NCBI GenBank assembly: GCA_020637675.1
Contig: JACKKD010000002.1
Coordinates: 248,001-312,000, forward strand
DNA from: Paracoccaceae bacterium
Lineage (GTDB): Bacteria; Pseudomonadota; Alphaproteobacteria; Rhodobacterales; Rhodobacteraceae
Reading direction: 5' to 3'
Length of the DNA: 64,000 nucleotides
The notes under the pieces are model-generated. The model saw only the letters and a list, made by a program, of their open reading frames with translations, did no database searches and was not told the DNA's origin. A program made the position numbers and the translations under genes. Shown one piece after another: positions 16,695 to 25,057 of the stretch. Position 1 is the stretch's first letter; each line of letters opens with the position of its first letter.

Positions 16695-17262
16695 GGTCGA
16701 TCCGCGCGAAGATCTCGATCCGCACCTCGTCGCCGACCAAGTCGGGCCATCCCGTCGCGCCGAACGCGCTGCGCTGAACCGCCCCGACGAGGCGGATGGT
16801 GAGCCGCGAGAGGTCCCCCGGCTCCGTCCCCGTCTGGCGGAAGATCGTGGCGAGGAGCGTCACGGGCTTCGTTACGCCCCGGATCGTCAGCGCGCCGTCG
16901 ATCAGCGCGTCATCGCCCTTGCGGCGGACGGACGTGCTTTTGAAAGCAATTGTCGGGAAGGCGCGCACGTCGAGAACCTTCGGTCCCATGAGCGCCTGGG
17001 CTGCGAAAGGAAAGCTCGCCTGCGATCGCGTGGCGTCAAGTGTCACGCTGATGTGCGAATTCGCCAGGCGGTCGAAGTCGATGGCAAGGTCGGCCAGCGT
17101 GACCGGCATGCTTCCGGTGATCCTGTCCGGGCCGAAATCCGTCTCGAAGGTGACGCTCGATCGCCCGGCGTCAAGCGCATAGCGCACCGCAGCCGCCTCG
17201 GCCCCGGTTGCCTGAAGGGTCCCCGCCGCGACAAGGAAGAGAAGAAGGCTCCGTCGGTACAT
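16684..17262 (-). CDS. YceI-family periplasmic protein (copy 2)
   Basis: 192 residues with signal peptide RSLLLFLVAAGTLQATGAEA. It has the same barrel landmarks as copy 1: 'SSVTFETDFGPDRITGSMPV', 'DLAIDFDRLANSHISVTLDA', 'LMGPKVLDVRAFPTIAFKST', 'QRSAFGATGWPDLVGDEVRI'. The start is the ATG at 17262, the only one giving a signal peptide; its Shine-Dalgarno (GGAG) is weak. It overlaps cytochrome b561 by 11 bases, so the two form a YceI-b561 operon. Together with copy 1 it suggests an ancient local duplication. Confidence 0.9.
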   Translation of the reverse strand: MYRRSLLLFLVAAGTLQATGAEAAAVRYALDAGRSSVTFETDFGPDRITGSMPVTLADLAIDFDRLANSHISVTLDATRSQASFPFAAQALMGPKVLDVRAFPTIAFKSTSVRRKGDDALIDGALTIRGVTKPVTLLATIFRQTGTEPGDLSRLTIRLVGAVQRSAFGATGWPDLVGDEVRIEIFARIDRDA

Positions 17263-17431
17263 GATGCAAGACTCCGCGGCCCGTCGCCGTTCCGGCCGAG
17301 ACGCACTCGACGCGAAACATACACGGCTGCCGCGCAGTCGGCCTTCATATCCGCGTGAACGTGCCGATGGCCGGCCCTTGCCTTGGTCCCTTCGCCAAAT
17401 ACTCTGGGGGCGCGAACGATGGGAGCATGAT

Positions 17432-18475
17432 GTGAGACAGGTGGTTCTCGGCGCCGGCGGCCCGGCGGTATCTGCGCTGTGCCTCGGCACGATGACCTGG
17501 GGCAACCAGACGCCGGAGGCGGAGGCGCATGCCCAGATCGACCGCGCCGCGGCGGCGGGCGTGACCTTCATGGATACGGCCGAGATGTATCCGGTGAATC
17601 CGGTGCGCAAGGAAACCGTCGGCCGAACCGAGGAGATCATCGGCAACTGGATTGCGCGCGGCGGCCGGCGCGCGGACTGGGTGATCGCGACGAAGATCGC
17701 GGGCGAAGGGTCCGTCGCGCGCGATGCGGGCGAGGTCATCGACGCAGCTTCGATCCGCGGGGCGCTGGAAGGTTCGCTCAGGCGTCTCAGGACGGATCAT
17801 GTGGACCTCTACCAGTTCCACTGGCCGAACCGCGGCAGCTACATGTTCCGCCAGAACTGGTCCTTCGACCCGCGCGGGCAGGACCGCGCGGCGATCCGTG
17901 CCAACATGGTTGAGTGCCTGGAGACACTTGCCGCGCTGAAGACGGAGGGCAAGATCGGGGCCTTCGGGCTGTCGAACGAAAGCGCCTGGGGCATGGCGCA
18001 ATGGATCGCCCTGGCCGAAGCCGGGCACGGACCGCGGCCCGTGTCGCTGCAGAACGAGTACTCGCTGCTCTGCCGGCACCACGACACGGACCTTGCGGAG
18101 CTTGGCCACAACGAGCGGATTGCGCTTCTGGCCTTCTCGCCGCTTGCCGCGGGACTGCTGACCGGAAAGTATCAGGGCGACGTCGCTCCTCCGGGGTCGC
18201 GCCGGGCGGCCAATCCGGGTCTCGGCGGCCGCATCACCCCACGGGTCTGGGGGGCGGTCGCCGCCTACCTCGACATCGCGGCCGGGGCAGGTCTGGACCC
18301 GGCGCAGATGGCGGTGGCCTGGACCCTGACACGGCCCTTTCCCGTCGTGCCGATCGTCGGCGCGACGACGGTGCCGCAGCTTGAGAACGTGCTGAAGGCG
18401 GTCGATCTGACGTTGCCCCACGAGGTTCTCGCGCAGATCGCTGTGGCGCACAGGGCACACCCGATGCCCTACTGA
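17432..18475 (+). CDS. tas: Aldo/keto reductase, Tas-like
   Basis: 347 residues from a GTG at 17432 (GGGAG six bases upstream). NADP-dependent (alpha/beta)8 barrel reductase. The catalytic Asp and Tyr are in 'FMDTAEMYPVNPVRKETVGR', which closely matches E. coli Tas ('DTAEMYP'). Other barrel blocks: 'WVIATKIAGEG', 'DHVDLYQFHWPNRG', 'IGAFGLSNESAWGMAQW', 'SLQNEYSLLCR', 'VVPIVGATTVPQLENVL'. The natural substrate is unknown. It is convergent with the GlxA-type regulator, overlapping it by 7 bases at the stops. Confidence 0.92.
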   Translation: MRQVVLGAGGPAVSALCLGTMTWGNQTPEAEAHAQIDRAAAAGVTFMDTAEMYPVNPVRKETVGRTEEIIGNWIARGGRRADWVIATKIAGEGSVARDAGEVIDAASIRGALEGSLRRLRTDHVDLYQFHWPNRGSYMFRQNWSFDPRGQDRAAIRANMVECLETLAALKTEGKIGAFGLSNESAWGMAQWIALAEAGHGPRPVSLQNEYSLLCRHHDTDLAELGHNERIALLAFSPLAAGLLTGKYQGDVAPPGSRRAANPGLGGRITPRVWGAVAAYLDIAAGAGLDPAQMAVAWTLTRPFPVVPIVGATTVPQLENVLKAVDLTLPHEVLAQIAVAHRAHPMPY

Positions 18476-19443
18476 CCGCGCCTGACCGCCGACGCCGTTC
18501 TGGCGAAACGGGCACGGAAGGCGCGGGCGAAGGCGGCCTGCCCGGCGAAACCCGTCCTAAGGGCGATTTCCTGCAGCGGCAGGCGGGTGTCTGTCACCAT
18601 CCGCCGCGCCTCGTCGAGCCTCAGGTCGCGGAAGAACCGGCCCGGGCTGGTGCCGAGGTGATCGGCAAAGAGCATCTCGAGCCGCCGCGGCGAGAGTTCG
18701 ACCCGTCGCGCGATCTCGGCCACCGCGGGCGGGTCCTCGATCGCGCGCTCCATGATCGCGATTGCCGCACCGAGCGCGGGGTCGGCGCGGGCAAGGCGGG
18801 CGGCGGGCACAGCCTGCTGTGGCACCGCCGGTCCATGCACGGGTTCGTAGAGGAAGGCGCCCGCGACGCGCAGCGCGAGTTCCGCGCCATGGCGCGCCCG
18901 GATGAGGTCGAGCATCATGTCGAGACAGGGCGCCGCTCCCCCGGTCGTCACCATCGGCCCCGAGACGACGTAGCGGTCCCGCCTAACGTCGATGCGGGGA
19001 AAGCGGTCGCCAAAGGTCTCGAGGTCTTCCCAGTGAACCGTCGCCGCGCGGCCGTCGAGGAGGCCGGCGAGGGCAAGGAACCAGCTTCCGCCGTCGATCC
19101 CCACCATGGCGCGCAGGCGCGGCGCAAGCCGGCGGAGGCGGGCGAGGAGCGCCGGCGTCGCCTGTTCCATGAGCCGGAACCCCGCCACGATCATCAGCAC
19201 GTCCATCGCCGCCCGGTCATCCAGCGGTTCCGTCGCCACGTCGAACCCGGCCGTGAGCGGAACGGATCCACCTTGGGCAGAGTAAAACCGCCAGATGAAG
19301 AGCGCCCGCCCCGCCCGTCGGTTGGCAGCGCGCATCGGATCGACCGAGGCCGCGAGCGAAAGCGCGTTGGTGTCGGCCATCACGAGGATGCCGACCGAGA
19401 GCGGCGCCGGGTCGGGCGCGAAGATGGTCCGTTCGTTTTTCAT
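18469..19443 (-). CDS. GlxA-type AraC-family transcriptional regulator
   Basis: 324 residues. An N-terminal DJ-1/PfpI-like domain ('SVGILVMADTNALSLAASVD' through 'GGSWFLALAGLLDGRAATVHWED') is followed by a C-terminal AraC helix-turn-helix pair ('PPAVAEIARRVELSPRRLEM' and 'LPLQEIALRTGFAGQAAFAR'). GlxA/GbdR relatives sense small nitrogen compounds such as glycine betaine or carnitine derivatives. Whether it controls the distant MttB or soxBDAG genes is speculation. The start ATG at 19443 fits the domain N-terminus. Confidence 0.88.
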   Translation of the reverse strand: MKNERTIFAPDPAPLSVGILVMADTNALSLAASVDPMRAANRRAGRALFIWRFYSAQGGSVPLTAGFDVATEPLDDRAAMDVLMIVAGFRLMEQATPALLARLRRLAPRLRAMVGIDGGSWFLALAGLLDGRAATVHWEDLETFGDRFPRIDVRRDRYVVSGPMVTTGGAAPCLDMMLDLIRARHGAELALRVAGAFLYEPVHGPAVPQQAVPAARLARADPALGAAIAIMERAIEDPPAVAEIARRVELSPRRLEMLFADHLGTSPGRFFRDLRLDEARRMVTDTRLPLQEIALRTGFAGQAAFARAFRARFARTASAVRRGQ

Positions 19444-19543
19444 CAAGCGTTTCGTATTCTGCCAAACGGCGTCGCACAAGCCGAGCTTGCATCCCGAAGC
19501 CCCCGCGACGAGGGTGGAACGGCCCTGACCCGGAGCCCCGTCG

Positions 19544-20038
19544 ATGCGTCCTCTGTCCTTGCTGGCCCTGATGGCCACCCTGACCGCCTGCAGTCCGGCC
19601 CCCCAGGAGGTCGGCCTGCGCAACACCGAGGCACCGATCTCCTCTAACGCGAGCTTTGACGCCGCCCGTTTCGCCGATGTCTGGCACGTTGCGGCGACCT
19701 ATGGCGATGAGGCGCGCTGCGGCCCGCTTGCCGAGACCTGGGTGCCGACAGGTCCAGCCGCCTACCGCGTCACCGGGACCGCCTGCGGCCCGCGCGGCGC
19801 GCGCGCCTTTGCGTCCGAGGCGAGGGTGACCGGACCGGGCCGCATCACCCGGGGGGGTGAGGAGCTCTGGGTGCTCTGGGTCGATGCAGACTACCGCGTC
19901 GCGGTCGTCGGGACGCCCTCGGGGCGCTTCGCGCGGGTGATGTCGCGCACGCCCACGGTCCGGCCGGACCTCATGGAGGCGGCGCGGCGCGTGCTGCAGT
20001 TCAACGGCTACGACCCGGCCGGGCTGCGCGCGATCTGA
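19544..20038 (+). CDS. Lipocalin-like lipoprotein
   Basis: 164 residues. The signal peptide ends at a lipobox (MATLTAC), so the protein is probably lipid-anchored. The mature part has the bacterial lipocalin landmarks 'FDAARFADVWHVAATYGDE' (equivalent of the GxW motif) and 'LWVLWVDADYRVAVVGTPSG' then 'FARVMSRTPTV'. It is somewhat shorter than Blc. It is divergent from the GlxA-type regulator, about 100 bases away, and convergent with the PaiB-like gene. Ligand unknown. Confidence 0.8.
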   Translation: MRPLSLLALMATLTACSPAPQEVGLRNTEAPISSNASFDAARFADVWHVAATYGDEARCGPLAETWVPTGPAAYRVTGTACGPRGARAFASEARVTGPGRITRGGEELWVLWVDADYRVAVVGTPSGRFARVMSRTPTVRPDLMEAARRVLQFNGYDPAGLRAI

Positions 20039-20046
20039 CCGCGCCT

Positions 20047-20676
20047 TCAGGTGTGCGCCGTCCTGCGGCGCGCCATGCGCTCTGCCATCCCCGGATGTCC
20101 GGTGGCGCTCAGCCCGTCCACAGCGCCCTGGTGGTCACGCTCGTCGCGGTTCTGGCTGAGCTTCGACTTGGCGAGTGTCCGGTGCACCGAAATGCGGAAG
20201 GCGACGATGCTGGCAAGCATCTTCTCCATGTAATCGGCCGGGGCATCGGCCATCCGCCATGCCCTTCCGCCGTTCACCCGCCGCTCGTGGAGGCGCGTCA
20301 GGAGACCCACCGCGGCGCGCTTTGCATGGTCGTCGTGCTGGAAGGATATCGCGCCGTAGACATGGACGGCCTGGTAGTTCCAGGTCGGTACGTGGCGGTG
20401 GTGCTCGGGCTTGGAAGGGTAGAAGTTCGGCGAGACATAGGCGTCCTCGCCCCGGAAGATCGCGAGCACTTCCTGACCGTCGGCGATCAGCCTGTGCATG
20501 TCGTTGGCCAGCGCCACATGGCCGATGAGCATGCCGGCTTCGGCGGCAAGGAGCGGGATGTGGTTTGCGACCAGGCCCTCGGGCGTCTCGGCGACGATGC
20601 AGCCGAGGGGCGCGGCCTCCATGACCGCCGCGATCTCGGCCGCGTCGAGTTCCTGGTAGTGCGGGGGGATGTACAT
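20047..20676 (-). CDS. FMN-binding negative transcriptional regulator (PaiB family)
   Basis: 209 residues. The N-terminus 'MYIPPHYQELDAAEIAAVME' and the core 'HIPLLAAEAGMLIGHVALAN', 'EVLAIFRGEDAYVSPNFYPS' and 'HVPTWNYQAVHVYG' are diagnostic of the PaiB flavin-reductase-like split barrel. B. subtilis PaiB affects sporulation and protease genes; other members may act as haem-degrading or flavin-binding proteins, so the regulator label is historical. The frame is open far upstream, but this ATG gives the family N-terminus. Confidence 0.9.
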   Translation of the reverse strand: MYIPPHYQELDAAEIAAVMEAAPLGCIVAETPEGLVANHIPLLAAEAGMLIGHVALANDMHRLIADGQEVLAIFRGEDAYVSPNFYPSKPEHHRHVPTWNYQAVHVYGAISFQHDDHAKRAAVGLLTRLHERRVNGGRAWRMADAPADYMEKMLASIVAFRISVHRTLAKSKLSQNRDERDHQGAVDGLSATGHPGMAERMARRRTAHT

Positions 20677-20752
20677 CTGCAGTATCCGATGGCGGATGGG
20701 TGTCGCAAAGTGTGCTTCGGCGTCCGGGCTTTGGCAACGCCCTGCGTGCCGC

Positions 20753-21616
20753 TCAAAGCCCCTGCTCGGCCGCCAGCCGATCGAGCAGCACCGGGAAGTC
20801 CCGCGCGCCGACTTCGGCCTCGCGCACGAGCCAATCGAAGTGCTGGGCAAAGCCCGCCACCCGCGCGCTGTCGCGGAACGCGATGTAATGCCGGCCGAGG
20901 TAGAGGACGGCGAGGAGAGGCCCGAAGACCGTGACAGGCGCCGAAAAGACGCGCCGGGCGTCGAAGGCGTAGATGCGCAGGCTCGGGTAGAGCTGGCGAT
21001 AAAGGTCCCTGAGCCGCGCGATCTGCTCGGCCCGGATCGCCGCGGGCAGGCCGCGGTAGTAGCCCTCGGCCCGGGCGAAGGCTTCGAGCTCATGAAGCGC
21101 CACCGCCATCTCGTAGTCCGATCCCGACCGCGCCATCCAGGCGAGCCGGTCCTCGGACGCGCCGATGGCCTGTTCGGCGGTCCGGCCGAGCTGGGGCTCG
21201 TACTCCCAGCGCAGCATCGCGCGGGTCTTCAGCATGTCGGGCAGCGTCGCCGGAACATGGCGGATCTTGTAGCCCGCCGCCTCCTGGTGCCAGCCGAAGA
21301 TCGTCTCGTCGATGAGCGCGCGCGGCGCCTCGGTCATCGTGAGCGAGGTGGCGAGGAGTTCCGCAAGCCGCTCCGGCCGTTCGGTGAGGCCGAGCAGCCA
21401 GTCGGCGGAGACAGCGAGCGCGGCGGCGCATTCCGCGACGAGCTGCGCGTTCGGCAGCCGCGCGCCCTCCCCGGACAGGAGCTGCGAGATGGTCGAGCGG
21501 TCCACGCCCGCATCGCGCGCGAGCCCGCTCTGCGTCACGCCCTTCTCGGCCATGGCGCGCGCCAGCCGGTCGCGGAAAAGGCCGGCGCGGTCGCGCTTGT
21601 CCACAATACCTTTCAT
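20753..21616 (-). CDS. XRE-family transcriptional regulator with large C-terminal domain
   Basis: 287 residues. The N-terminal HTH is 'EKGVTQSGLARDAGVDRSTI' continuing to 'SQLLSGEGARLPNAQL'. The remaining 200 residues form a helical domain with 'WHQEAAGYKIRHVPATLPDM', 'LKTRAMLRWEYE' and 'RIYAFDARRVFSAPVTVFGP', which could sense a ligand; I do not recognise a named domain. It is divergent from the DUF2061-desaturase pair across about 100 bases of unusually AT-rich DNA (21616-21680), a likely shared operator region. The start is the ATG at 21616. Confidence 0.8.
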   Translation of the reverse strand: MKGIVDKRDRAGLFRDRLARAMAEKGVTQSGLARDAGVDRSTISQLLSGEGARLPNAQLVAECAAALAVSADWLLGLTERPERLAELLATSLTMTEAPRALIDETIFGWHQEAAGYKIRHVPATLPDMLKTRAMLRWEYEPQLGRTAEQAIGASEDRLAWMARSGSDYEMAVALHELEAFARAEGYYRGLPAAIRAEQIARLRDLYRQLYPSLRIYAFDARRVFSAPVTVFGPLLAVLYLGRHYIAFRDSARVAGFAQHFDWLVREAEVGARDFPVLLDRLAAEQGL

Positions 21617-21717
21617 ACGATGATAAAATACACGAATGATGAGAAATGTTAATCATATTCGGAATTCGCAATTCGGCCACGTCAGGGTTCACTGGGGGCC
21701 GGGGAAAGGTACGGACA

Positions 21718-21933
21718 ATGGACACACGACAGCGGACGATGCTGAAGGCGGTTCTTTGGAACCTCCTCGGCCTCCTGACGATGAGCCTCATCGGGCTTGC
21801 GATGACGGGATCGGTCGCGCTGGGCGGCGCGATGGCGGTGGCCAATACGGTCGTGGGCTTCGTGGCCTATGTCGCTTATGAACGGTTCTGGGCGCAGGTG
21901 CGATGGGGCCGGCGGGAGCGGTCCCATGGCTAG
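21718..21933 (+). CDS. DUF2061 small membrane protein
   Basis: 71 residues, two hydrophobic helices ('LWNLLGLLTMSLIGLAMTG' and 'LGGAMAVANTVVGFVAYVAY') followed by 'ERFWAQVRWG', the conserved end of DUF2061 proteins. AAAGGT lies 7 bases before the ATG at 21718. The last 8 bases overlap the desaturase start, so the two are translationally linked. Function of the family is unknown; here a role with the desaturase is possible by context only. Confidence 0.8.
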   Translation: MDTRQRTMLKAVLWNLLGLLTMSLIGLAMTGSVALGGAMAVANTVVGFVAYVAYERFWAQVRWGRRERSHG

Positions 21934-22822
21934 GGGCGCGGACACCGTCGAATGGCCGACGCTCCTCCTCGTCGCGGCCTGCTATGCGCTCTGGGCGGCG
22001 GCCACGACCTGGGCGGCGACACTGTGGCTGCCCCTCGCACTCGTGGTCCTGACGCTGGCGGTGACACTCCATTCGTCGATCCAGCACGAGGTGCTGCATG
22101 GTCACCCGTTCCGGTCCCGCAGGCTGAACGAGGCCCTCGTCTTCCTTCCCGTCGGGCTCTTCTTCCCCTACGGCCGCTTCCGTGACCTGCACCTTGCGCA
22201 TCATCGTGACGAGCGGCTGACCGATCCCTACGACGATCCGGAGTCGAATTTCCTCGATCCGAAGGTCTGGGCGGGGCTGCCGCGCTGGCGGCAGCGGCTT
22301 CTGCGGTTCAACAACACCCTTCTCGGGCGCATGGCGATCGGCCCCGCGCTTTCCATCGTCGCGATCCTGCGCGACGACGCCCGGGCGATCCGCCGTGGCG
22401 ACCGACGGATCGCCCGCGACTGGGCGCTGCATCTTGCGGGGCTCGGCCTCGTCGGGCTCTGGATCGCGGCCGCGCCGATCCCGCTCTGGGGCTACATCCT
22501 CTCGGCCTATCTCGGGATGTCGCTGCTGAAGATCCGCACCTTCCTCGAACACCGAGCGCATGAAGAAGCGCCGGGCCGGACGGTGGTGGTGGAACGCGGC
22601 GGGGTGCTTGGCTTCCTCTTCCTCAACAACAACCTGCACATCGTGCATCATTCGCGCCCGCGCGTCGCCTGGTACCAGCTTCCCGCGCTCTATTCAGCCG
22701 AGCGCGAGGCGTTTCTCGCCCGCAACCACGGTTACAGCTACCGCTCCTACGGCGAGATATTCCGTCGCTACTTCGTCAGGCCGAAGGACCCGGTGCCGCA
22801 CCCGCTCCGACCCGGCAACTGA
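21926..22822 (+). CDS. Membrane fatty acid desaturase family protein
   Basis: 298 residues. Di-iron membrane enzyme with the three histidine boxes: 'HEVLHGH' in 'SSIQHEVLHGHPF', 'HLAHH' in 'LHLAHHRDERLTDPYDDP', and 'HIVHH' in 'NNLHIVHHSRPRVAWY'. Four or so hydrophobic helices surround them. Substrate could be a fatty acyl chain or a related lipid or carotenoid. The ATG at 21926 overlaps the DUF2061 gene by 8 bases. A divergent XRE regulator may control the pair. Confidence 0.9.
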   Translation: MARGADTVEWPTLLLVAACYALWAAATTWAATLWLPLALVVLTLAVTLHSSIQHEVLHGHPFRSRRLNEALVFLPVGLFFPYGRFRDLHLAHHRDERLTDPYDDPESNFLDPKVWAGLPRWRQRLLRFNNTLLGRMAIGPALSIVAILRDDARAIRRGDRRIARDWALHLAGLGLVGLWIAAAPIPLWGYILSAYLGMSLLKIRTFLEHRAHEEAPGRTVVVERGGVLGFLFLNNNLHIVHHSRPRVAWYQLPALYSAEREAFLARNHGYSYRSYGEIFRRYFVRPKDPVPHPLRPGN

Positions 22823-22859
22823 GCTTCCGCTTGGCCCCGGCGCGTGACAGAAGGGGCGC

Positions 22860-23753
22860 ATGAGCCTCTGGGTCCTCTTCACGCTGGCGGCCGCCGCGCT
22901 TCAGACGGTGCGATTCATGCTGCAAAAACAGCTGAGGGGCGCCGGGCTGTCGACCGGCGGCGCGACCTTTTCGCGCTTCCTATTTGCAGCGCCGATCGCC
23001 TGCGGCCTCGCCGCGACGGCGCTTCTGCTGACCGGCGCCCGGCCGCCCGAGCCGGGACCGGGCTTCTGGGCCTATGTGACGCTCGGGGCCATCTGCCAGA
23101 TCGTGGCCACTTTCCTCACGGTCGCGCTCTTCGCGCTTCGCAACTTCGCGGTCGGTGTGGCCTTCACCAAGACCGAGACGGTGCAGGTCGCCGCCTTCTC
23201 CGCCCTGATGCTGGGCGAGCGGGTGAGCCCCTTCGGCTGGGCCGCGATCGTGACGGGCTTCACGGGTGTCCTCCTCCTCTCGAAGGCGCCCGTGGCGGGG
23301 GCGCGCGTCTTGGGACGCCCGGCGCTCTACGGCGTTCTGGCCGGCGCACTCTTCGGCCTGTCCGCCATCGGCTACCGCGGCGCGACGCTCGCGCTTCAGC
23401 CTTTGCCGTTCCTCCTGCGCGCTCTGCTTGCGCTCGCCGCGGCGACGGTGATCCAGACCATGCTCATGGCCGCCTGGCTGCGCTGGCGCGAGCCGGGCGA
23501 GATCGGGCGCGTTCTCGCCCGCTGGCGGCGGACCGCGCTCGTCGGCCTGACGGGCGGCCTTGGTTCGCTCGGCTGGTTCGCGGCCTTCGCGCTCCAGAAC
23601 GCGGCCTATGTCCGCGCGCTCGGACAGGTGGAGATCGTCTTCACGCTCCTCGCCTCCGCGCTCGTCTTTCACGAACGGCTGCATCTGCGCGAGGCGGCGG
23701 GGATCGCCCTGGTCATCCTCTCCGTCGTGGCGATCGTCATGGGCCTCGGCTGA
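22860..23753 (+). CDS. EamA/DMT-family transporter
   Basis: 297 residues with about ten hydrophobic helices in two EamA repeats, the standard drug/metabolite transporter form. The second half ends 'IVFTLLASALVFHERLHLRE' and 'AAGIALVILSVVAIVMGLG', the usual EamA closing pattern. It starts 37 bases after the desaturase stop and may belong to the same transcript. No substrate can be inferred. It is convergent with the NUDIX gene, 13 bases apart. Confidence 0.88.
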   Translation: MSLWVLFTLAAAALQTVRFMLQKQLRGAGLSTGGATFSRFLFAAPIACGLAATALLLTGARPPEPGPGFWAYVTLGAICQIVATFLTVALFALRNFAVGVAFTKTETVQVAAFSALMLGERVSPFGWAAIVTGFTGVLLLSKAPVAGARVLGRPALYGVLAGALFGLSAIGYRGATLALQPLPFLLRALLALAAATVIQTMLMAAWLRWREPGEIGRVLARWRRTALVGLTGGLGSLGWFAAFALQNAAYVRALGQVEIVFTLLASALVFHERLHLREAAGIALVILSVVAIVMGLG

Positions 23754-23766
23754 GCCGGGGCCGGGG

Positions 23767-24450
23767 TCAGACGAGCCGGCGGAAGAGCGGCTCGGTCCCC
23801 GAGTTGTCGAAGAAGGGAACCGCCTCGGGCGCGCCGCCCCGGGCGACAAGGGCGCCCACTTCGCCGAGGACGACTTCGGTGATGAAGGGCAGGTTGAGGC
23901 GCCGGGCCTCGGCGAGCGGCACCCAGTGCAGATGCGACAGCTCGTCCGCCGCGCGCGAGAAGTCGTCGGGGTCGCCCGGAAGCGCGGCGGCGTCGGCGAC
24001 GAAGAATCGCGCGTCGAAGCGTCGCGGCCGGCCGGGTGGCGTGATCGCACGGAAGACGAAGGTAAGCGCTGCTGCCGCCGGCCTCAGCCCGAGGGCGGCG
24101 AAGCCCTCCCAGTCGGGGGGCACGTCACCGGGCCAGGCGCCCGGAACGCCGAGGGCAAGGCCGGTCTCTTCCCAGAGTTCGCGGATCGCCGCCACGGCGA
24201 GCGCCGGACCGAGCCCCGCCGGAGCCGACTGGTCGAGCCGTGCGAGGCATCCCGGCCGCAGGGAGGACGCCAGCGCCACGCCCGCGTCGCCCGCATCGAC
24301 CGCGCCGCCGGGAAAGACATACTTGTTCGGCATGAAGGCCGCGCCCGCGCCGCGCTGGCCCATCAGGATCGACGGACCTGCCGGCCCGCGGCGCACCAGC
24401 AGCACCGTGGCGGCATCCCGGACGCGGGGTTCCGACGCGGCCTCAGTCAT
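23767..24450 (-). CDS. NUDIX hydrolase
   Basis: 227 residues from the ATG at 24450. The NUDIX box is split by a long insertion: 'KYVFPGGAVDAGD' and, about 30 residues later, 'AAIRELWEETGLALG', retaining Arg-Glu-x-x-Glu-Glu for metal binding. That spacing resembles the NUDT7/8/19-like CoA or acyl-CoA pyrophosphatases, so a CoA-type substrate is possible. The start overlaps the DUF983 stop by 8 bases, so the two are co-expressed. Confidence 0.87.
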   Translation of the reverse strand: MTEAASEPRVRDAATVLLVRRGPAGPSILMGQRGAGAAFMPNKYVFPGGAVDAGDAGVALASSLRPGCLARLDQSAPAGLGPALAVAAIRELWEETGLALGVPGAWPGDVPPDWEGFAALGLRPAAAALTFVFRAITPPGRPRRFDARFFVADAAALPGDPDDFSRAADELSHLHWVPLAEARRLNLPFITEVVLGEVGALVARGGAPEAVPFFDNSGTEPLFRRLV

Positions 24451-24856
24451 CCAGCCCGCCGAGGGCAGTCCGTGCGCCGAAGCCATGCATCCGCTTCGCC
24501 CACTGGATGGCGACGATCACGCCCTTGAGTCGCGGCAGGAGGAAGAGCGACAGGGCCACGCAACCGGTCGCGAACACGGTCGAGAGCACGATGGGGTCGG
24601 GTCGCCACACGACAAAGGCCCACATGATCAGGGGCGCCATGAGGTGTCCGACGATGAGGATCGTGAGATAGGCCGGCCCGTCGTCCGCCCTGTGGTGGCG
24701 AAGTTCTTCGCCGCAGGCCGGGCAGGCGTCGCGGACCTTGAGGTATCCCCGGAACATCGCGCCCTTGCCGCAGGCCGGACAGCGGCGGAGAAACCCGCGC
24801 AGCATCGCCGGGCGGGCCGGGCGGTCGTCGTGGCGGTCGAGGGCTGCGTCGGTCAT
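24443..24856 (-). CDS. DUF983 zinc-ribbon membrane protein
   Basis: 137 residues. Two CxxC pairs, 'RRCPACGKGAMF' and 'DACPACGEEL', likely bind one zinc ion. They are followed by two hydrophobic helices ('YLTILIVGHLMAPLIMWAFV' and 'VFATGCVALSLFLLPRL'). This is the DUF983 form, common in Rhizobiales and Rhodobacterales and of unknown function. It is the first gene of a two-gene unit with the overlapping NUDIX hydrolase. Confidence 0.9.
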   Translation of the reverse strand: MTDAALDRHDDRPARPAMLRGFLRRCPACGKGAMFRGYLKVRDACPACGEELRHHRADDGPAYLTILIVGHLMAPLIMWAFVVWRPDPIVLSTVFATGCVALSLFLLPRLKGVIVAIQWAKRMHGFGARTALGGLDD

Positions 24857-25057
24857 CGGGCGTCTCCTGGGCGGATGAGCGCCGTGTAGCATCGCCGGGC
24901 ACGCGGCGAAAGCCCGCAGCTTCGGCGTGCGGCGGTCGCCTCAGCAGGGGGTACGCGATCGCCGCGACGGAACCTCCCGCTTCTTGCGTGAGAGCATCAG
25001 AGGCCGGTCGTGGAGGCGGGCCCGGAAGACTTGAACCGCGAAAGAAAGGACTTCGAC

